Positions 44,966 through 54,101 of a stretch of DNA of 64,000 nt are shown here, in pieces; positions within the stretch are counted from its first letter, which is position 1; every line of letters starts with the position of its first letter. Location: the NCBI GenBank assembly GCA_905207705.1, contig CAJLMA010000008.1, positions 44,099 through 108,098 on the forward strand, written 5' to 3'. The stretch comes from an uncultured Prevotellaceae bacterium (GTDB taxonomy: Bacteria; Bacteroidota; Bacteroidia; Bacteroidales; Muribaculaceae). The position numbers and the translations under genes are program-made. The notes under the pieces were generated by a model. It was not told the origin of the DNA. It saw only the letters and a program-made list of their open reading frames with translations, and did no database searches.

Positions 44966-47074
44966 ATGGATAAAAACGCGATTATCGGAATGTTGCTGAT
45001 GGCAGCGGTGATTTTCGGCTTCATGTGGCTGAATCAGCCTTCAGAAGAAGAGCTGGCTCGTGCCGAAGCCGCCAGAATCGAGGCTGAGGTTAACCAACAA
45101 GCCCGAGCCGCCAATACTGCTTTCGGTATCGCCGATACGATAACTGCGCAGGAACTTAAAACATTGAAGCTGACGGTGCAGCAGTTTGGCCAGGCCGACA
45201 ATGGCACTTATAAGCTTGAGAATGGAGGAGTTTCGATTGTTCTTGATGGTGAAAAATTATCGGGCAGCATAGCATTTGAAGGTGCATTGGCTGTTGATTT
45301 GTCCGAGGCATTGTCGTCAACGACAGACAATGTGGCATTGCACAACAGGGCTGTGGCCAAGGTGAGGGATTTGATAAACGACTTCACAAAGAACGGCTCT
45401 TTTGCCAATTATCTCAATGGACATGACACGACGGTCGTATTGGAAAATGAATTGTTGAAAGTCGAGCTGTCTTCTAAAGGCGGTGTGATATCAAGCGTGC
45501 AATTGAAAGAATACAAAGCATATAATGACGCACAAGTTAAATTGTTTGACTCGGGTTCAAATAGTTATGGCTTCATCTTGAATACTTATTCGCAACGCTT
45601 TGACACAAGGGATTTTTATTTTACTCCTGTCATGTTGAATGATTCGACGGTATTGATGCAGCTTGATTTGGGTGGCGGAAGCAAGTTCGGGTTGAAATAC
45701 ATGTTGTCAGAAGGCAGCTATGACGTAGCTATGGATTTTGTTCAAGAAAACATGAACAAGGTTATTCCGATGAATATCCCGAATCTTGATTTTGAATGGA
45801 AACAAAAAATTTCCCGTCATGAAGAAGGACGCATGTTTGAAGAACGAAACAGCGCGTTATTCTATAAATATGCCGGCGGCGATGTTGACAACTTGAGCGA
45901 AACAGGCAATGACGATGATGAAATGCAGGATAAATTGAAATGGGTGGCTTTCAAGAACCAGTTCTTCTCAAGCGTGCTCATCTGCAAGACCTATTTCAAC
46001 GGGGCCAAGATGGACAGCCGTGTAATCGACTCGGATAATCCCGACAATAAGAATTTCATGAAGGACTTGTCGTTGAGCAGCTCGTTTGAATACAATTCGG
46101 CGACAGCTGTCCCGGTGTCGTTCAATTTCTTCTTCGGTCCCAATTTGTATCCGCTATTGTCATCTTATGATGAAAAGGTGTCGCCCGATGAAGATCTTGA
46201 GTTGACCAAGTTGATTCCGCTGGGATGGCCTATGTTCCGCTGGATAAACACAGGTTTCATCATTCCGGTGTTCAACTTCCTTGGAAAGTTCATTGGCAAT
46301 TACGGTGTCATAATCTTAATCATGACTTTCATGATTAAATTGATATTGTGGCCATTGGCACACAAGAGTTACATGTCGCAAGCCAAGATGAGGTTGCTTG
46401 CACCCGATATAAAGGCGATAAATGAGAAGTATCCGGGCAAGGACAATGCTATGGTGCGACAGCAGAAGATGATGGCGTTATATAGCTCGGCCGGAGCCAA
46501 TCCTATGAGCGGCTGTCTGCCCATGTTATTGCAGTTGCCTATTCTTGTAGCCATGTTCTCGTTCTTCCCTTCATGTATAGAATTGAGAGGAGAATCATTC
46601 TTGTGGGCTAAAGACTTGTCGGCACCCGACGCGATTGTGAGCTGGGATGTGAATATTCCGTTCATTACAACTTTCTTCGGCAACCACATCAGCTTGTTCT
46701 GTCTCTTGATGACTGTGACTAATGTCATTTACAGCCGCATCAACATGCAGAACCAAGCCGGTAGCGATTCAATGCCGGGCATGAAGATGATGATTTACTT
46801 GATGCCGTTGATGTTCTTGGTTTTCTTCAATAACTACGCTTCGGGATTGAGCTACTATTACTTCGTTTCGTTGCTCATCACAATAGCTCAGACTTATGGT
46901 TACCGTTATTTCGTGAGTGAAGAAAAGATGCGTGCAAAGATGGCTGAGAATGCCAAGAAGCCTAAGAAAAAGAGTGGATTCATGGCACGTCTCGAAGAGG
47001 CTCAACGTCAGCAACAGGCAATGCTTGCCGAGCAAAACCGTCGCAAGAACAATAATAGCAAGGGTCGTCATTGA
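44966..47074 (+). CDS. yidC: Membrane protein insertase YidC
   Basis: Inserts and folds inner-membrane proteins with or without SecYEG. 702 residues: N-terminal membrane anchor (MDKNAIIGMLLMAAVIFGFMWL region), a large periplasmic beta-sandwich domain (about 60-390), then five conserved C-terminal helices (from FNFLGKFIGNYGVIILIMTFMIKL region) including MSGCLPMLLQLPILVAMF. The C-terminal tail is strongly basic (KKPKKKSGFMARLEEAQ), as expected for ribosome contact. It follows pyrG. Confidence 0.97.
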   Translation: MDKNAIIGMLLMAAVIFGFMWLNQPSEEELARAEAARIEAEVNQQARAANTAFGIADTITAQELKTLKLTVQQFGQADNGTYKLENGGVSIVLDGEKLSGSIAFEGALAVDLSEALSSTTDNVALHNRAVAKVRDLINDFTKNGSFANYLNGHDTTVVLENELLKVELSSKGGVISSVQLKEYKAYNDAQVKLFDSGSNSYGFILNTYSQRFDTRDFYFTPVMLNDSTVLMQLDLGGGSKFGLKYMLSEGSYDVAMDFVQENMNKVIPMNIPNLDFEWKQKISRHEEGRMFEERNSALFYKYAGGDVDNLSETGNDDDEMQDKLKWVAFKNQFFSSVLICKTYFNGAKMDSRVIDSDNPDNKNFMKDLSLSSSFEYNSATAVPVSFNFFFGPNLYPLLSSYDEKVSPDEDLELTKLIPLGWPMFRWINTGFIIPVFNFLGKFIGNYGVIILIMTFMIKLILWPLAHKSYMSQAKMRLLAPDIKAINEKYPGKDNAMVRQQKMMALYSSAGANPMSGCLPMLLQLPILVAMFSFFPSCIELRGESFLWAKDLSAPDAIVSWDVNIPFITTFFGNHISLFCLLMTVTNVIYSRINMQNQAGSDSMPGMKMMIYLMPLMFLVFFNNYASGLSYYYFVSLLITIAQTYGYRYFVSEEKMRAKMAENAKKPKKKSGFMARLEEAQRQQQAMLAEQNRRKNNNSKGRH

Positions 47075-47240
47075 ACAGAATAAGCAGCTTGCCGTTCACT
47101 TTTGGACGTAAGGCAGATTTCAAGAAATATGCTTGTGGGACGCGGTTTGTCGCGTTCCACAAGTTTTTTTATCGTTGCTTGTGGTGACTCCTTTGTGGCG
47201 TAAAGACAATGCTTTGGGTTGAGGTTGGTCAAAGAGCCGT

Positions 47241-47272
47241 TTTGCATAAATGAAAGAAATGTCGTACCTTTG
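47241..47272 (+). promoter_or_regulatory. guaA promoter
   Basis: TTTG (47241-47244), 20-base spacer, TACCTTTG (47265-47272): exact consensus. Initiation at about 47279 gives a 64-base leader. Confidence 0.72.
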
Positions 47273-47286
47273 TTAAATCAATGAAA

Positions 47287-47323
47287 ATGGCTGTGAATCA
47301 TCTGCATGAGATGTGGCAGCCAT
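47287..47323 (+). promoter_or_regulatory. Structured leader hairpin of guaA
   Basis: ATGGCTG (47287-47293) pairs with CAGCCAT (47317-47323), with an inner CATCT/AGATG stem. It occupies most of the predicted 64-base leader and ends 19 bases before the guaA ATG. There is no T run, so it is not a terminator. Confidence 0.45.
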
Positions 47324-47342
47324 GTGGAAAATTAATAAAAAT

Positions 47343-48866
47343 ATGCAGGAAAAGATTATAATTCTTGATTTTGGATCGCAGACTACGCAGCTCATAGGAC
47401 GCAGGGTGCGCGAGCTGAACATGTATTGCGAGATTGTACCATACAACAAGTTCCCGCATGGCGACGAGTCGGTGATAGGTGTCATATTGTCGGGCAGTCC
47501 GTTCTCGGTGTATGATGAAAAAGCATTTAAAGTCGACTTGTCAAGTATTAGGGGTAAATATCCGTTGTTGGGTATTTGTTATGGTGCCCAGTTCATGGCT
47601 TATGTCAATGGAGGCAAAGTCGAGCCGGCTGCCACTCGGGAATACGGACGCGCCAATCTTGCCAAGATAGATTGTGAAAATCCGTTGATGAAAGGCGTTA
47701 AGGAAAATTCGCAGGTGTGGATGAGCCATGGCGACACAATAACAGCCTTGCCCAATGGTTTTAAAATCATAGCTTCGACCGACAAGGTGGCTGTGGCTGC
47801 TTATCAGGCCGAAAATGAAAAATTGTGGGGCGTGCAATTCCACCCTGAGGTATTCCATACCGAAGACGGGACACAGATACTTAAAAACTTCGTTGTAGAC
47901 ATTTGCGGCGGCAAGCAAGATTGGAGTGCCGCTTCGTTTATTGAGTCGACGGTAGCTCAATTAAAAGAGCAGCTTGGTAATGACAAAGTCGTGCTTGGAC
48001 TTAGTGGCGGTGTGGATTCGTCGGTTGCTGCCGTGTTGCTCAACAAGGCGATCGGCAAGAATTTGACATGTATTTTTGTCGACCACGGGATGTTGCGCAA
48101 GAATGAGTTCAAAAATGTGCTTCACGACTATGAATGCCTTGGGCTTAATGTAGTGGGCGTGGACGCAAGTGACAAGTTCTTTAAGGAACTCGAAGGCGTG
48201 ACCGACCCCGAGCGCAAGCGTAAAATAATAGGCAAGGGCTTCATAGACGTGTTTGATGAAGAAGCCCACAAGATAACCGATGTGAAATGGCTGGCTCAAG
48301 GGACTATTTATCCTGACTGCATCGAGTCGCTTTCAATCACGGGAACTGTAATCAAGAGCCACCACAACGTTGGCGGACTTCCTGAGAAGATGAACCTCAA
48401 GCTGTGTGAGCCTTTGCGCCTGTTGTTTAAGGACGAAGTGCGCAATGTGGGACGCGAACTCGGAATGCCGGAGCATCTCATCAAGCGTCATCCGTTCCCG
48501 GGACCGGGACTTGCCGTGCGTATCTTGGGCGACATCACGCGCGAGAAAGTGCGCATATTGCAAGATGCCGACGATATTTTCATCCAAGGTTTGCGCGACT
48601 GGGACTTGTATGACAAGGTTTGGCAGGCCGGCGTGATATTGCTGCCTGTGCAAAGCGTGGGAGTGATGGGTGACGAGCGCACCTACGAGCGTGCCGTTGC
48701 ATTGCGTGCCGTGACCAGTACCGATGCCATGACGGCCGATTGGGCGCATTTGCCATACGAATTCCTTGCAAAGGTGAGCAACGACATCATCAACAAGGTG
48801 AAGGGCGTGAACCGCGTTTGCTATGACATCAGCTCAAAACCACCTGCAACCATCGAGTGGGAATAA
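47343..48866 (+). CDS. guaA: GMP synthase (glutamine-hydrolysing)
   Basis: Converts XMP to GMP. 507 residues: class I glutamine amidotransferase with nucleophile Cys79 (LLGICYGAQF) and VQFHPEVFHTEDG; ATP-pyrophosphatase with the P-loop VLGLSGGVDSSVAA; C-terminal dimerisation domain ending KPPATIEWE, the canonical GuaA terminus. The ATG at 47343 is chosen because the family begins directly before the first strand (KIIILDFGSQ); an upstream frame to 47313 lies in the leader. Confidence 0.97.
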   Translation: MQEKIIILDFGSQTTQLIGRRVRELNMYCEIVPYNKFPHGDESVIGVILSGSPFSVYDEKAFKVDLSSIRGKYPLLGICYGAQFMAYVNGGKVEPAATREYGRANLAKIDCENPLMKGVKENSQVWMSHGDTITALPNGFKIIASTDKVAVAAYQAENEKLWGVQFHPEVFHTEDGTQILKNFVVDICGGKQDWSAASFIESTVAQLKEQLGNDKVVLGLSGGVDSSVAAVLLNKAIGKNLTCIFVDHGMLRKNEFKNVLHDYECLGLNVVGVDASDKFFKELEGVTDPERKRKIIGKGFIDVFDEEAHKITDVKWLAQGTIYPDCIESLSITGTVIKSHHNVGGLPEKMNLKLCEPLRLLFKDEVRNVGRELGMPEHLIKRHPFPGPGLAVRILGDITREKVRILQDADDIFIQGLRDWDLYDKVWQAGVILLPVQSVGVMGDERTYERAVALRAVTSTDAMTADWAHLPYEFLAKVSNDIINKVKGVNRVCYDISSKPPATIEWE

Positions 48867-49179
48867 TAGTAATGACATAACGCATTTGAACGAGGACTTG
48901 CAGGCTTTTGCTTGGCAAGTCCTCGGTTTTTCTATTGCGCCGTGGTCGAGGCAAGAGCAACAGATGGTGTTCATGTCTTGCTCCCTGTTTTATGAGCTGC
49001 TGGCGGTCGATGACTCCTGGGGTTGCTCGTTCCATGTCGGGAGTTAAACGAAGAGTGCGGTTGTTCCTGATTTTTTGCAGGCAAGGTTGTACTTATGTTG
49101 CAATAATGTGCTAAATTTGCATATAATTATGAATGAAAGGCCTTGCCTGCTGAGTGAGGCCGAAATTATGTGTTAGAAT
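48867..49179. other. 313-bp gap between guaA and aspS
   Basis: Contains the guaA terminator (48891-48930) and an aspS -7 box TAAATTTG (49112-49119). Nothing else recognised; a 74-codon frame overlapping the guaA end is not protein-like. Confidence 0.6.
48891..48930 (+). terminator. guaA terminator
   Basis: 11-bp stem (48891-48901 with 48915-48925), followed by GTTTTTCT. Confidence 0.82.
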
Positions 49180-50955
49180 ATGTACAGGACTAAGACTTGT
49201 GGAGAACTTCGCATGGCTAACGTCGGCGAAGTAGTGACATTGGCAGGTTGGGTGCAACGCACTCGCAAGCTCGGCGGCATGACTTTTGTCGACATGCGCG
49301 ACCGTTATGGAATCACACAGATAGTGTTTAATAACGAAGTCGATGCCGATTTGTGCGAAAAAGCCAACCATTTGGGACGCGAATATGTCGTTCAGGTTAC
49401 GGGAACGGTGGCCGAACGTTCAAGCAAAAACAATAATATACCTACGGGTGAAATAGAAATAATTGCCAAGGAATTGAACATCCTTAACAAGAGTGAGATT
49501 CCGCCGTTTACAATCGAAGACAATTCGGACGGTGGCGATGACTTGCGTATGCAGTTCAGGTACCTCGACTTGCGCCGCGGTGCAGTGCGTCGTAACCTTG
49601 AGTTGCGTCACCGCATGGCATTTGAATTGCGCAAGTATCTTGATGAAAACGGATTCCTTGAAGTGGAAACCCCCATTCTTGTCAAGTCTACACCTGAGGG
49701 AGCACGCGATTTCGTCGTGCCGTCACGTATGAATCCGGGACAATTCTATGCGTTGCCCCAGTCTCCGCAACTCTACAAGCAGTTGTTGATGGTGGCAGGT
49801 TTCGACCGTTATTTCCAAATTGCAAAGTGCTTCAGGGATGAGGATTTGAGGGCCGACCGTCAGCCGGAATTCACGCAAATCGACTGTGAAATGTCTTTCG
49901 TGGAGCAGGAAGACGTGCTTCAGATGTTTGAAGGCCTTGTAAAACATATTTTCAAGTATGTGAGGAACATCGAGTTCAATGAGCCGTTCCCGCGCATGAC
50001 GTGGGCTGATGCCATGAAGTATTATGGCAGTGACAAGCCCGACATTCGCTTTGGAATGCGATTTGTTGAATTGAAGGATTTGACCGAAGGCAAGAACTTC
50101 TCAGTGTTTGACAGTGCTGAGTATGTAGGTGCCATTTGCGCCACGGGATGTGCCGGATATACAAGAAAGCAGCTTGACGAGCTGACCGATTTTGTGAAGC
50201 GTCCGCAGATAGGAGCAAAAGGCCTCGTTTGGGTGAAGGTCGAGAATGACGGCAGCTTCAAGAGCAGTGTAGGCAAGTTCTATGGTGATGAGGACTTGAA
50301 GCAATGGGCAGAGCGTTGCGAAGCCAAGCCGGGCGACTTGATTTTGATCCTTGCCGGCAAGACAATGCCGACACGCAAGGCGTTGAACGAATTGCGACTT
50401 GAAATGGGAAATCGTCTCGGATTGAGGGACAAGAACGTGTTTGCACCATTGTGGGTTATAGATTTCCCGATGTTTGAGTGGGATGAAGAAACCCAACGTT
50501 ATTATGCAATGCACCATCCGTTCACCAAGCCTAAAGACGAGGATATTCCATTGCTCGACAGCGACACCGGTAACGTAAGGGCCAACGCATACGACATGGT
50601 GGTAAATGGCGTAGAACTTGGCGGAGGCAGCATCCGTATCCATGACCCGAAATTGCAGGACAAGATGTTTGAATTGCTTGGATTTACCGAAGAGCGTGCG
50701 CAAGAGCAATTCGGATTCTTGATGGAGGCATTCAAGTATGGTGCACCGCCTCATGCAGGATTGGCATTCGGATTTGACCGCTTCGTGTCTATGCTTGCCG
50801 GTCTCGACAGCATACGCGACACGATAGCGTTCCCTAAGAACAATTCCGGCCGAGACATGATGAATGACGCACCGAGCGCACTTGATCAAGAGCAGCTCGA
50901 CGAGTTATACATAAAGGTCGATACCGATAGGATAGAAAAAGAAAAGAACAAGTGA
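49180..50955 (+). CDS. aspS: Aspartate-tRNA ligase
   Basis: Class II synthetase charging tRNA-Asp. 591 residues: N-terminal OB fold that binds the anticodon (VTLAGWVQRTRKLGGMTFVD), motif 1 region (LEVETPILVKSTPEGARDF), motif 2 (FRDEDLRADRQPEFTQID), a bacterial-type GAD insertion (about 285-415) and motif 3 (GLAFGFDRFVSMLAG). ATG 49180 gives the usual MYRTKTCGELR start. Confidence 0.97.
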   Translation: MYRTKTCGELRMANVGEVVTLAGWVQRTRKLGGMTFVDMRDRYGITQIVFNNEVDADLCEKANHLGREYVVQVTGTVAERSSKNNNIPTGEIEIIAKELNILNKSEIPPFTIEDNSDGGDDLRMQFRYLDLRRGAVRRNLELRHRMAFELRKYLDENGFLEVETPILVKSTPEGARDFVVPSRMNPGQFYALPQSPQLYKQLLMVAGFDRYFQIAKCFRDEDLRADRQPEFTQIDCEMSFVEQEDVLQMFEGLVKHIFKYVRNIEFNEPFPRMTWADAMKYYGSDKPDIRFGMRFVELKDLTEGKNFSVFDSAEYVGAICATGCAGYTRKQLDELTDFVKRPQIGAKGLVWVKVENDGSFKSSVGKFYGDEDLKQWAERCEAKPGDLILILAGKTMPTRKALNELRLEMGNRLGLRDKNVFAPLWVIDFPMFEWDEETQRYYAMHHPFTKPKDEDIPLLDSDTGNVRANAYDMVVNGVELGGGSIRIHDPKLQDKMFELLGFTEERAQEQFGFLMEAFKYGAPPHAGLAFGFDRFVSMLAGLDSIRDTIAFPKNNSGRDMMNDAPSALDQEQLDELYIKVDTDRIEKEKNK

Positions 50956-51030
50956 TATCATGGTAAAATTCAAAGCGGTGCCGGTAATTGATGCCTTGGT
51001 GCCGCTTTGTTTATAATAAATCGGCGTTAT

Positions 51031-52119
51031 ATGAAAATAAAGGACATAATATCGGCAATTGAAGATTTTGCCCCGCTTTGCCTGCAAGAAAGTTGGGACA
51101 ATGCCGGCGTGCAAGTTGGTGATGTCGACAATGAGGCGACAGGCGCGATATTGTGCGTCGATGTTACCGAAGGTGTGGTTGACGAGGCCGTGGCAAAGGG
51201 TACGAATCTCATTGTGTCGCATCACCCGTTGTTGTTCAAGGGGCTTAAACGCATTGTCGGTGCGACTCCCATTGAGCGCATAGTGGCCAAGGCATTGCGC
51301 AACGGAATAACCATATATTCGGCTCATACAAATATGGACAGTGCCGTCGGTGGAGTGTCGTGGCGCGATGCAGAGAAACTCGGGTTGAAGGACGTGCGTG
51401 TGCTTGCTCCTCAATCGGGAAATGTTATGAAACTTGTCGTGTTTGTGCCAGATGATTATGCTGATGCCGTGTGCGAAGCGATGTGGAAGGCCGGGGCGGG
51501 ACATATAGGCAACTACGACAGGTGTGCTTATCGCATGAGCGGAATCGGGACTTATTATGCCTTGGAAGGTGCCAATCCGTTTGCCGGCAACGTAGGGGAG
51601 CAGCACGAGGAAGCCGAAGCGCGTGTAGAAGTCGTATTTCCTGCATCCATAACCGGGCGAGTGGTGACTTCAATGCTTGCTGCTCATCCTTATGAAGAAC
51701 CTGCTTATGACTTGCTTAAAGTGGAAAATAAGCAATCGACAGGCCTTGGTGTGGTGGGAGATGTAGAACCTGTGAAGGCTGCCGATTTCATTGCTCATGT
51801 GAAGCATGTGTTGAACATTGCGGCAGTGCCTTGCAGCGGTAATCTTGATTCGACCGTGAGAAAAGTCGCTTTGTGTGGAGGTGCCGGCGGAGAGTTTATC
51901 CCCGATGCTATAAGGTGCGGTGCCGATATTTACATGTGCGGAGATTTGAAATATCATGATTTCACGAGCTACAACGACAAAATCGTAATCGCCAATATAG
52001 GCCATTATGAGAGTGAGGAATGCACAAAAGGGATATTTTATGATATAATTAAGAAAAAATTCCCTAACTTTGCAACCTATTACGCTGAATTTGAAAAAAA
52101 TCCAATAAGTTTTTTATAA
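51031..52119 (+). CDS. Nif3-like dinuclear metal-centre protein (DUF34)
   Basis: 362-residue member of the YbgI/NIF3/DUF34 family. Metal-site motifs: LQESWDNAGVQ, NLIVSHHPLLFKG, YSAHTNMD and, near the end, IGHYESEE. The central insertion (about 130-240) is the PII-like domain found in longer bacterial members. The family forms hexameric toroids; the true reaction is not settled. ATG 51031 is used (MKIKDIISAIEDFAP). The zinc-ribbon coiled-coil gene follows only 3 bases downstream, a very common pairing. Confidence 0.93.
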   Translation: MKIKDIISAIEDFAPLCLQESWDNAGVQVGDVDNEATGAILCVDVTEGVVDEAVAKGTNLIVSHHPLLFKGLKRIVGATPIERIVAKALRNGITIYSAHTNMDSAVGGVSWRDAEKLGLKDVRVLAPQSGNVMKLVVFVPDDYADAVCEAMWKAGAGHIGNYDRCAYRMSGIGTYYALEGANPFAGNVGEQHEEAEARVEVVFPASITGRVVTSMLAAHPYEEPAYDLLKVENKQSTGLGVVGDVEPVKAADFIAHVKHVLNIAAVPCSGNLDSTVRKVALCGGAGGEFIPDAIRCGADIYMCGDLKYHDFTSYNDKIVIANIGHYESEECTKGIFYDIIKKKFPNFATYYAEFEKNPISFL

Positions 52120-52122
52120 GCT

Positions 52123-52914
52123 ATGGCTACTGAAAAGACAAAACAAGAAAAAGAATTGACAGTCGAAGAGCGCCTGAGGACGCTTTACCAGCTCCAGACA
52201 ATTTTGTCGGAAGTGGATCGCATAAAGACAATCAGGGGCGAGTTGCCGCTTGAAGTGCAGGATCTTGAAGATGAGGTTGCCGGGCTTCAGACGCGCATAC
52301 AAAACTATAAGAACGATGTCGAACAATTGAAGGAAGATGTGTCGAAACAGAAGCGCGACATCGAGGAAGCCAACGCTCGTATAGAAAAATATACTGCACA
52401 ACAGGATAATGTGCGGAATAACAAGGAATATGATTTCCTCACCAAGGAGATTGAATATGAACACTTGAACATCGAACTTGCCGAGAAGCGCATAAACGAG
52501 TTTACAAAGCAGGTGGAACAAAAAAATGCGGATGTGGCTGCCGCTGAAGAGAATCTTGCCGACAAGAATCACATACTTGCTGAAAAGAAAGGCGAGTTGA
52601 GTGAAATTGTTTCTGAGACAAAGCAAGATGAAGAGAAATTGCGCGAGCAAGCCAAGAAGCTTGAAGTTAAAATCGAGCCGCGTCTGCTTACTGCGTTCAA
52701 GCGCATACGCAAGAGTGCTCGTAACGGGCTCGGCATAGTGTATATCCAACGTAATGCCTGTGGTGGTTGCTTTAACCGCATCCCGCCTCAAAGGCAAATG
52801 GAGATAAAGATGCACAAGAAAGTCATCGTGTGTGAGTATTGCGGTCGTATATTGATTGACCCTGAGCTTGCAGGTGTTTCTGAAATTGATGCAAATGCAA
52901 CTGTAACGAAGTAA
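52123..52914 (+). CDS. Zinc-ribbon coiled-coil protein paired with Nif3
   Basis: 263-residue protein: a long antiparallel coiled-coil (about 15-190, rich in Glu/Lys/Gln) followed by a C4 zinc ribbon CGGC...CEYCGR near residues 215-245. This is the CT398/zf-RING_7-like family. Related proteins are reported to bind flagellar or secretion substrates in some bacteria, but none are seen here, and in Bacteroidales the role is unknown. Tight spacing with nif3 suggests a joint function. Confidence 0.9.
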   Translation: MATEKTKQEKELTVEERLRTLYQLQTILSEVDRIKTIRGELPLEVQDLEDEVAGLQTRIQNYKNDVEQLKEDVSKQKRDIEEANARIEKYTAQQDNVRNNKEYDFLTKEIEYEHLNIELAEKRINEFTKQVEQKNADVAAAEENLADKNHILAEKKGELSEIVSETKQDEEKLREQAKKLEVKIEPRLLTAFKRIRKSARNGLGIVYIQRNACGGCFNRIPPQRQMEIKMHKKVIVCEYCGRILIDPELAGVSEIDANATVTK

Positions 52915-52940
52915 GAGAATTTCAAAATATATAATAAGAG

Positions 52941-52982
52941 AAGCCGGATAAGACGCGAAAATGTCAAATCCGGCTTTTTTAT
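52941..52982 (+). terminator. Terminator of the nif3 operon, possibly shared with tdk
   Basis: 9-bp stem (52941-52949 with 52968-52976) and TTTTTTATTTT on the plus strand. It lies between two convergent genes. Confidence 0.78.
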
Positions 52983-52999
52983 TTTGTTGGAGTGGTAAA

Positions 53000-53629
53000 T
53001 TATTCGGGTTGGAATTTCAATGAGTTTCGCTCAGCCGACTCGATGCGGCGGTTGCGCCAACAGTTGCGGCACAAAGCCACATATTTGTCATTGCCGCCTA
53101 TCTCGACCTGGTTACCATCGGTCACTATGTTTCCTTCTTTGTCGATACGGGCATTTACAATTGTTTTTCTTCCGCATGAGCAAGTGCTTTTTATCTCGTC
53201 GATTGTGTCGGCAATTTCAAATAACCTTTTGGAACCTTCAAAAAGGTGTGTCTGGAAGTCGGTACGCAGCCCGTAGCACACTACATTGCTGCCATAGTCG
53301 TCCACGACCCGTGCCAATTGGTCTACCTGTGCCGTGGTTAGGAATTGAGCTTCATCTATTAGAATCCAGTCTTTCACGACGAGCGTTTCCTCAAATATCT
53401 TTTTTGCGAGTTCATATAAATCGCTGTCGGGGTATATCCATAGGCATTTGCGTTCTATTCCTATCCTCGATCTTATCACATTGTCGTTTTCACGGTTGTC
53501 AATGATAGGTTTAAGGCACAAGTATTCCATCCCACGTTCTTCAAAGTTATAAGCAGTTGTAAGCAGCATGGCGGTTTTTGCCGAGCCCATAGTGCCATAG
53601 CGAAAGTATAATTTGCCAATGCGGTTCAT
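53000..53629 (-). CDS. tdk: Thymidine kinase, type II
   Basis: Salvages thymidine to dTMP. 209 residues: P-loop YGTMGSAKT (11-19), where the usual GKT glycine is Ala17; DEAQF (92-96) with catalytic Glu93; and the zinc-binding lasso CSCG...CRNC. All are typical of bacterial type II enzymes. It is convergent with the nif3 operon and has no neighbours on its strand. Confidence 0.95.
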   Translation of the reverse strand: MNRIGKLYFRYGTMGSAKTAMLLTTAYNFEERGMEYLCLKPIIDNRENDNVIRSRIGIERKCLWIYPDSDLYELAKKIFEETLVVKDWILIDEAQFLTTAQVDQLARVVDDYGSNVVCYGLRTDFQTHLFEGSKRLFEIADTIDEIKSTCSCGRKTIVNARIDKEGNIVTDGNQVEIGGNDKYVALCRNCWRNRRIESAERNSLKFQPE

Positions 53630-53769
53630 ATCTCAGGTCGTTCGTGTTGTCTCTGTAAATAAAAGTGAAGGATATGTCAAAGAAGCCTGAACGCGGCCCT
53701 TTAATCGAGTCCTAAGACAAAGTTAGGCAATAGAATTCTAAAAATAAACAAAATTTTAGGCGAAAAAAA

Positions 53770-53800
53770 CTTGTAAATTAAAAAAGTTGCAGTAACTTTG
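53770..53800 (+). promoter_or_regulatory. tRNA-Pro promoter
   Basis: CTTG (53770-53773), 19-base spacer, TAACTTTG (53793-53800); the tRNA begins 34 bases later. Confidence 0.6.
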
Positions 53801-53833
53801 CACCGCAATTACGCGATACGGGTGCAGTCACCT

Positions 53834-53908
53834 CGGGGTGTAGCGCAGTCCGGTTAGCGCACCTGCTTTGGGAGCAGGGGGTCCCAAGTTCGAATCTTGG
53901 TACCCCGA
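53834..53908 (+). tRNA. tRNA-Pro (TGG)
   Basis: 75-base cloverleaf: acceptor CGGGGTG/TACCCCG, anticodon stem CCTGC/GCAGG with loop TTTGGGA giving TGG, T arm with TTCGAAT loop. CCA is not encoded. Confidence 0.95.
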
Positions 53909-53912
53909 CATA

Positions 53913-53962
53913 GAAAGCGTTGATTATCAATCATGTGGTTGAAATCAACGCTTTCTTTTTTC
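53913..53962 (+). terminator. tRNA-Pro terminator
   Basis: 13-bp stem (53913-53925 with 53943-53955) and a run of T after it. Confidence 0.85.
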
Positions 53963-54045
53963 TTATAATTAAAAATCTATTCCCTCATCAATCAATTGGC
54001 GATAGGCGGCAAAATTTGCAGCTTGTCGTCAACAAGCCACGAAAA

Positions 54046-54078
54046 AATGCCGGAATGCGCTACGCGAACTCCGGCATT
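54046..54078 (-). terminator. fprA terminator
   Basis: 9-bp stem (54046-54054 with 54070-54078); on the minus strand it is followed by six T (complement of 54042-54047). Confidence 0.75.
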
Positions 54079-54101
54079 GCTGTATTTTTTAAAAGGATTG
54101 T

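Noticed and set aside
53834..53955. Integration (att) site at the tRNA-Pro 3' end
   Set aside because: The inverted sequence after the tRNA is its terminator; no integrase or direct repeat of the tRNA end is found in the window.
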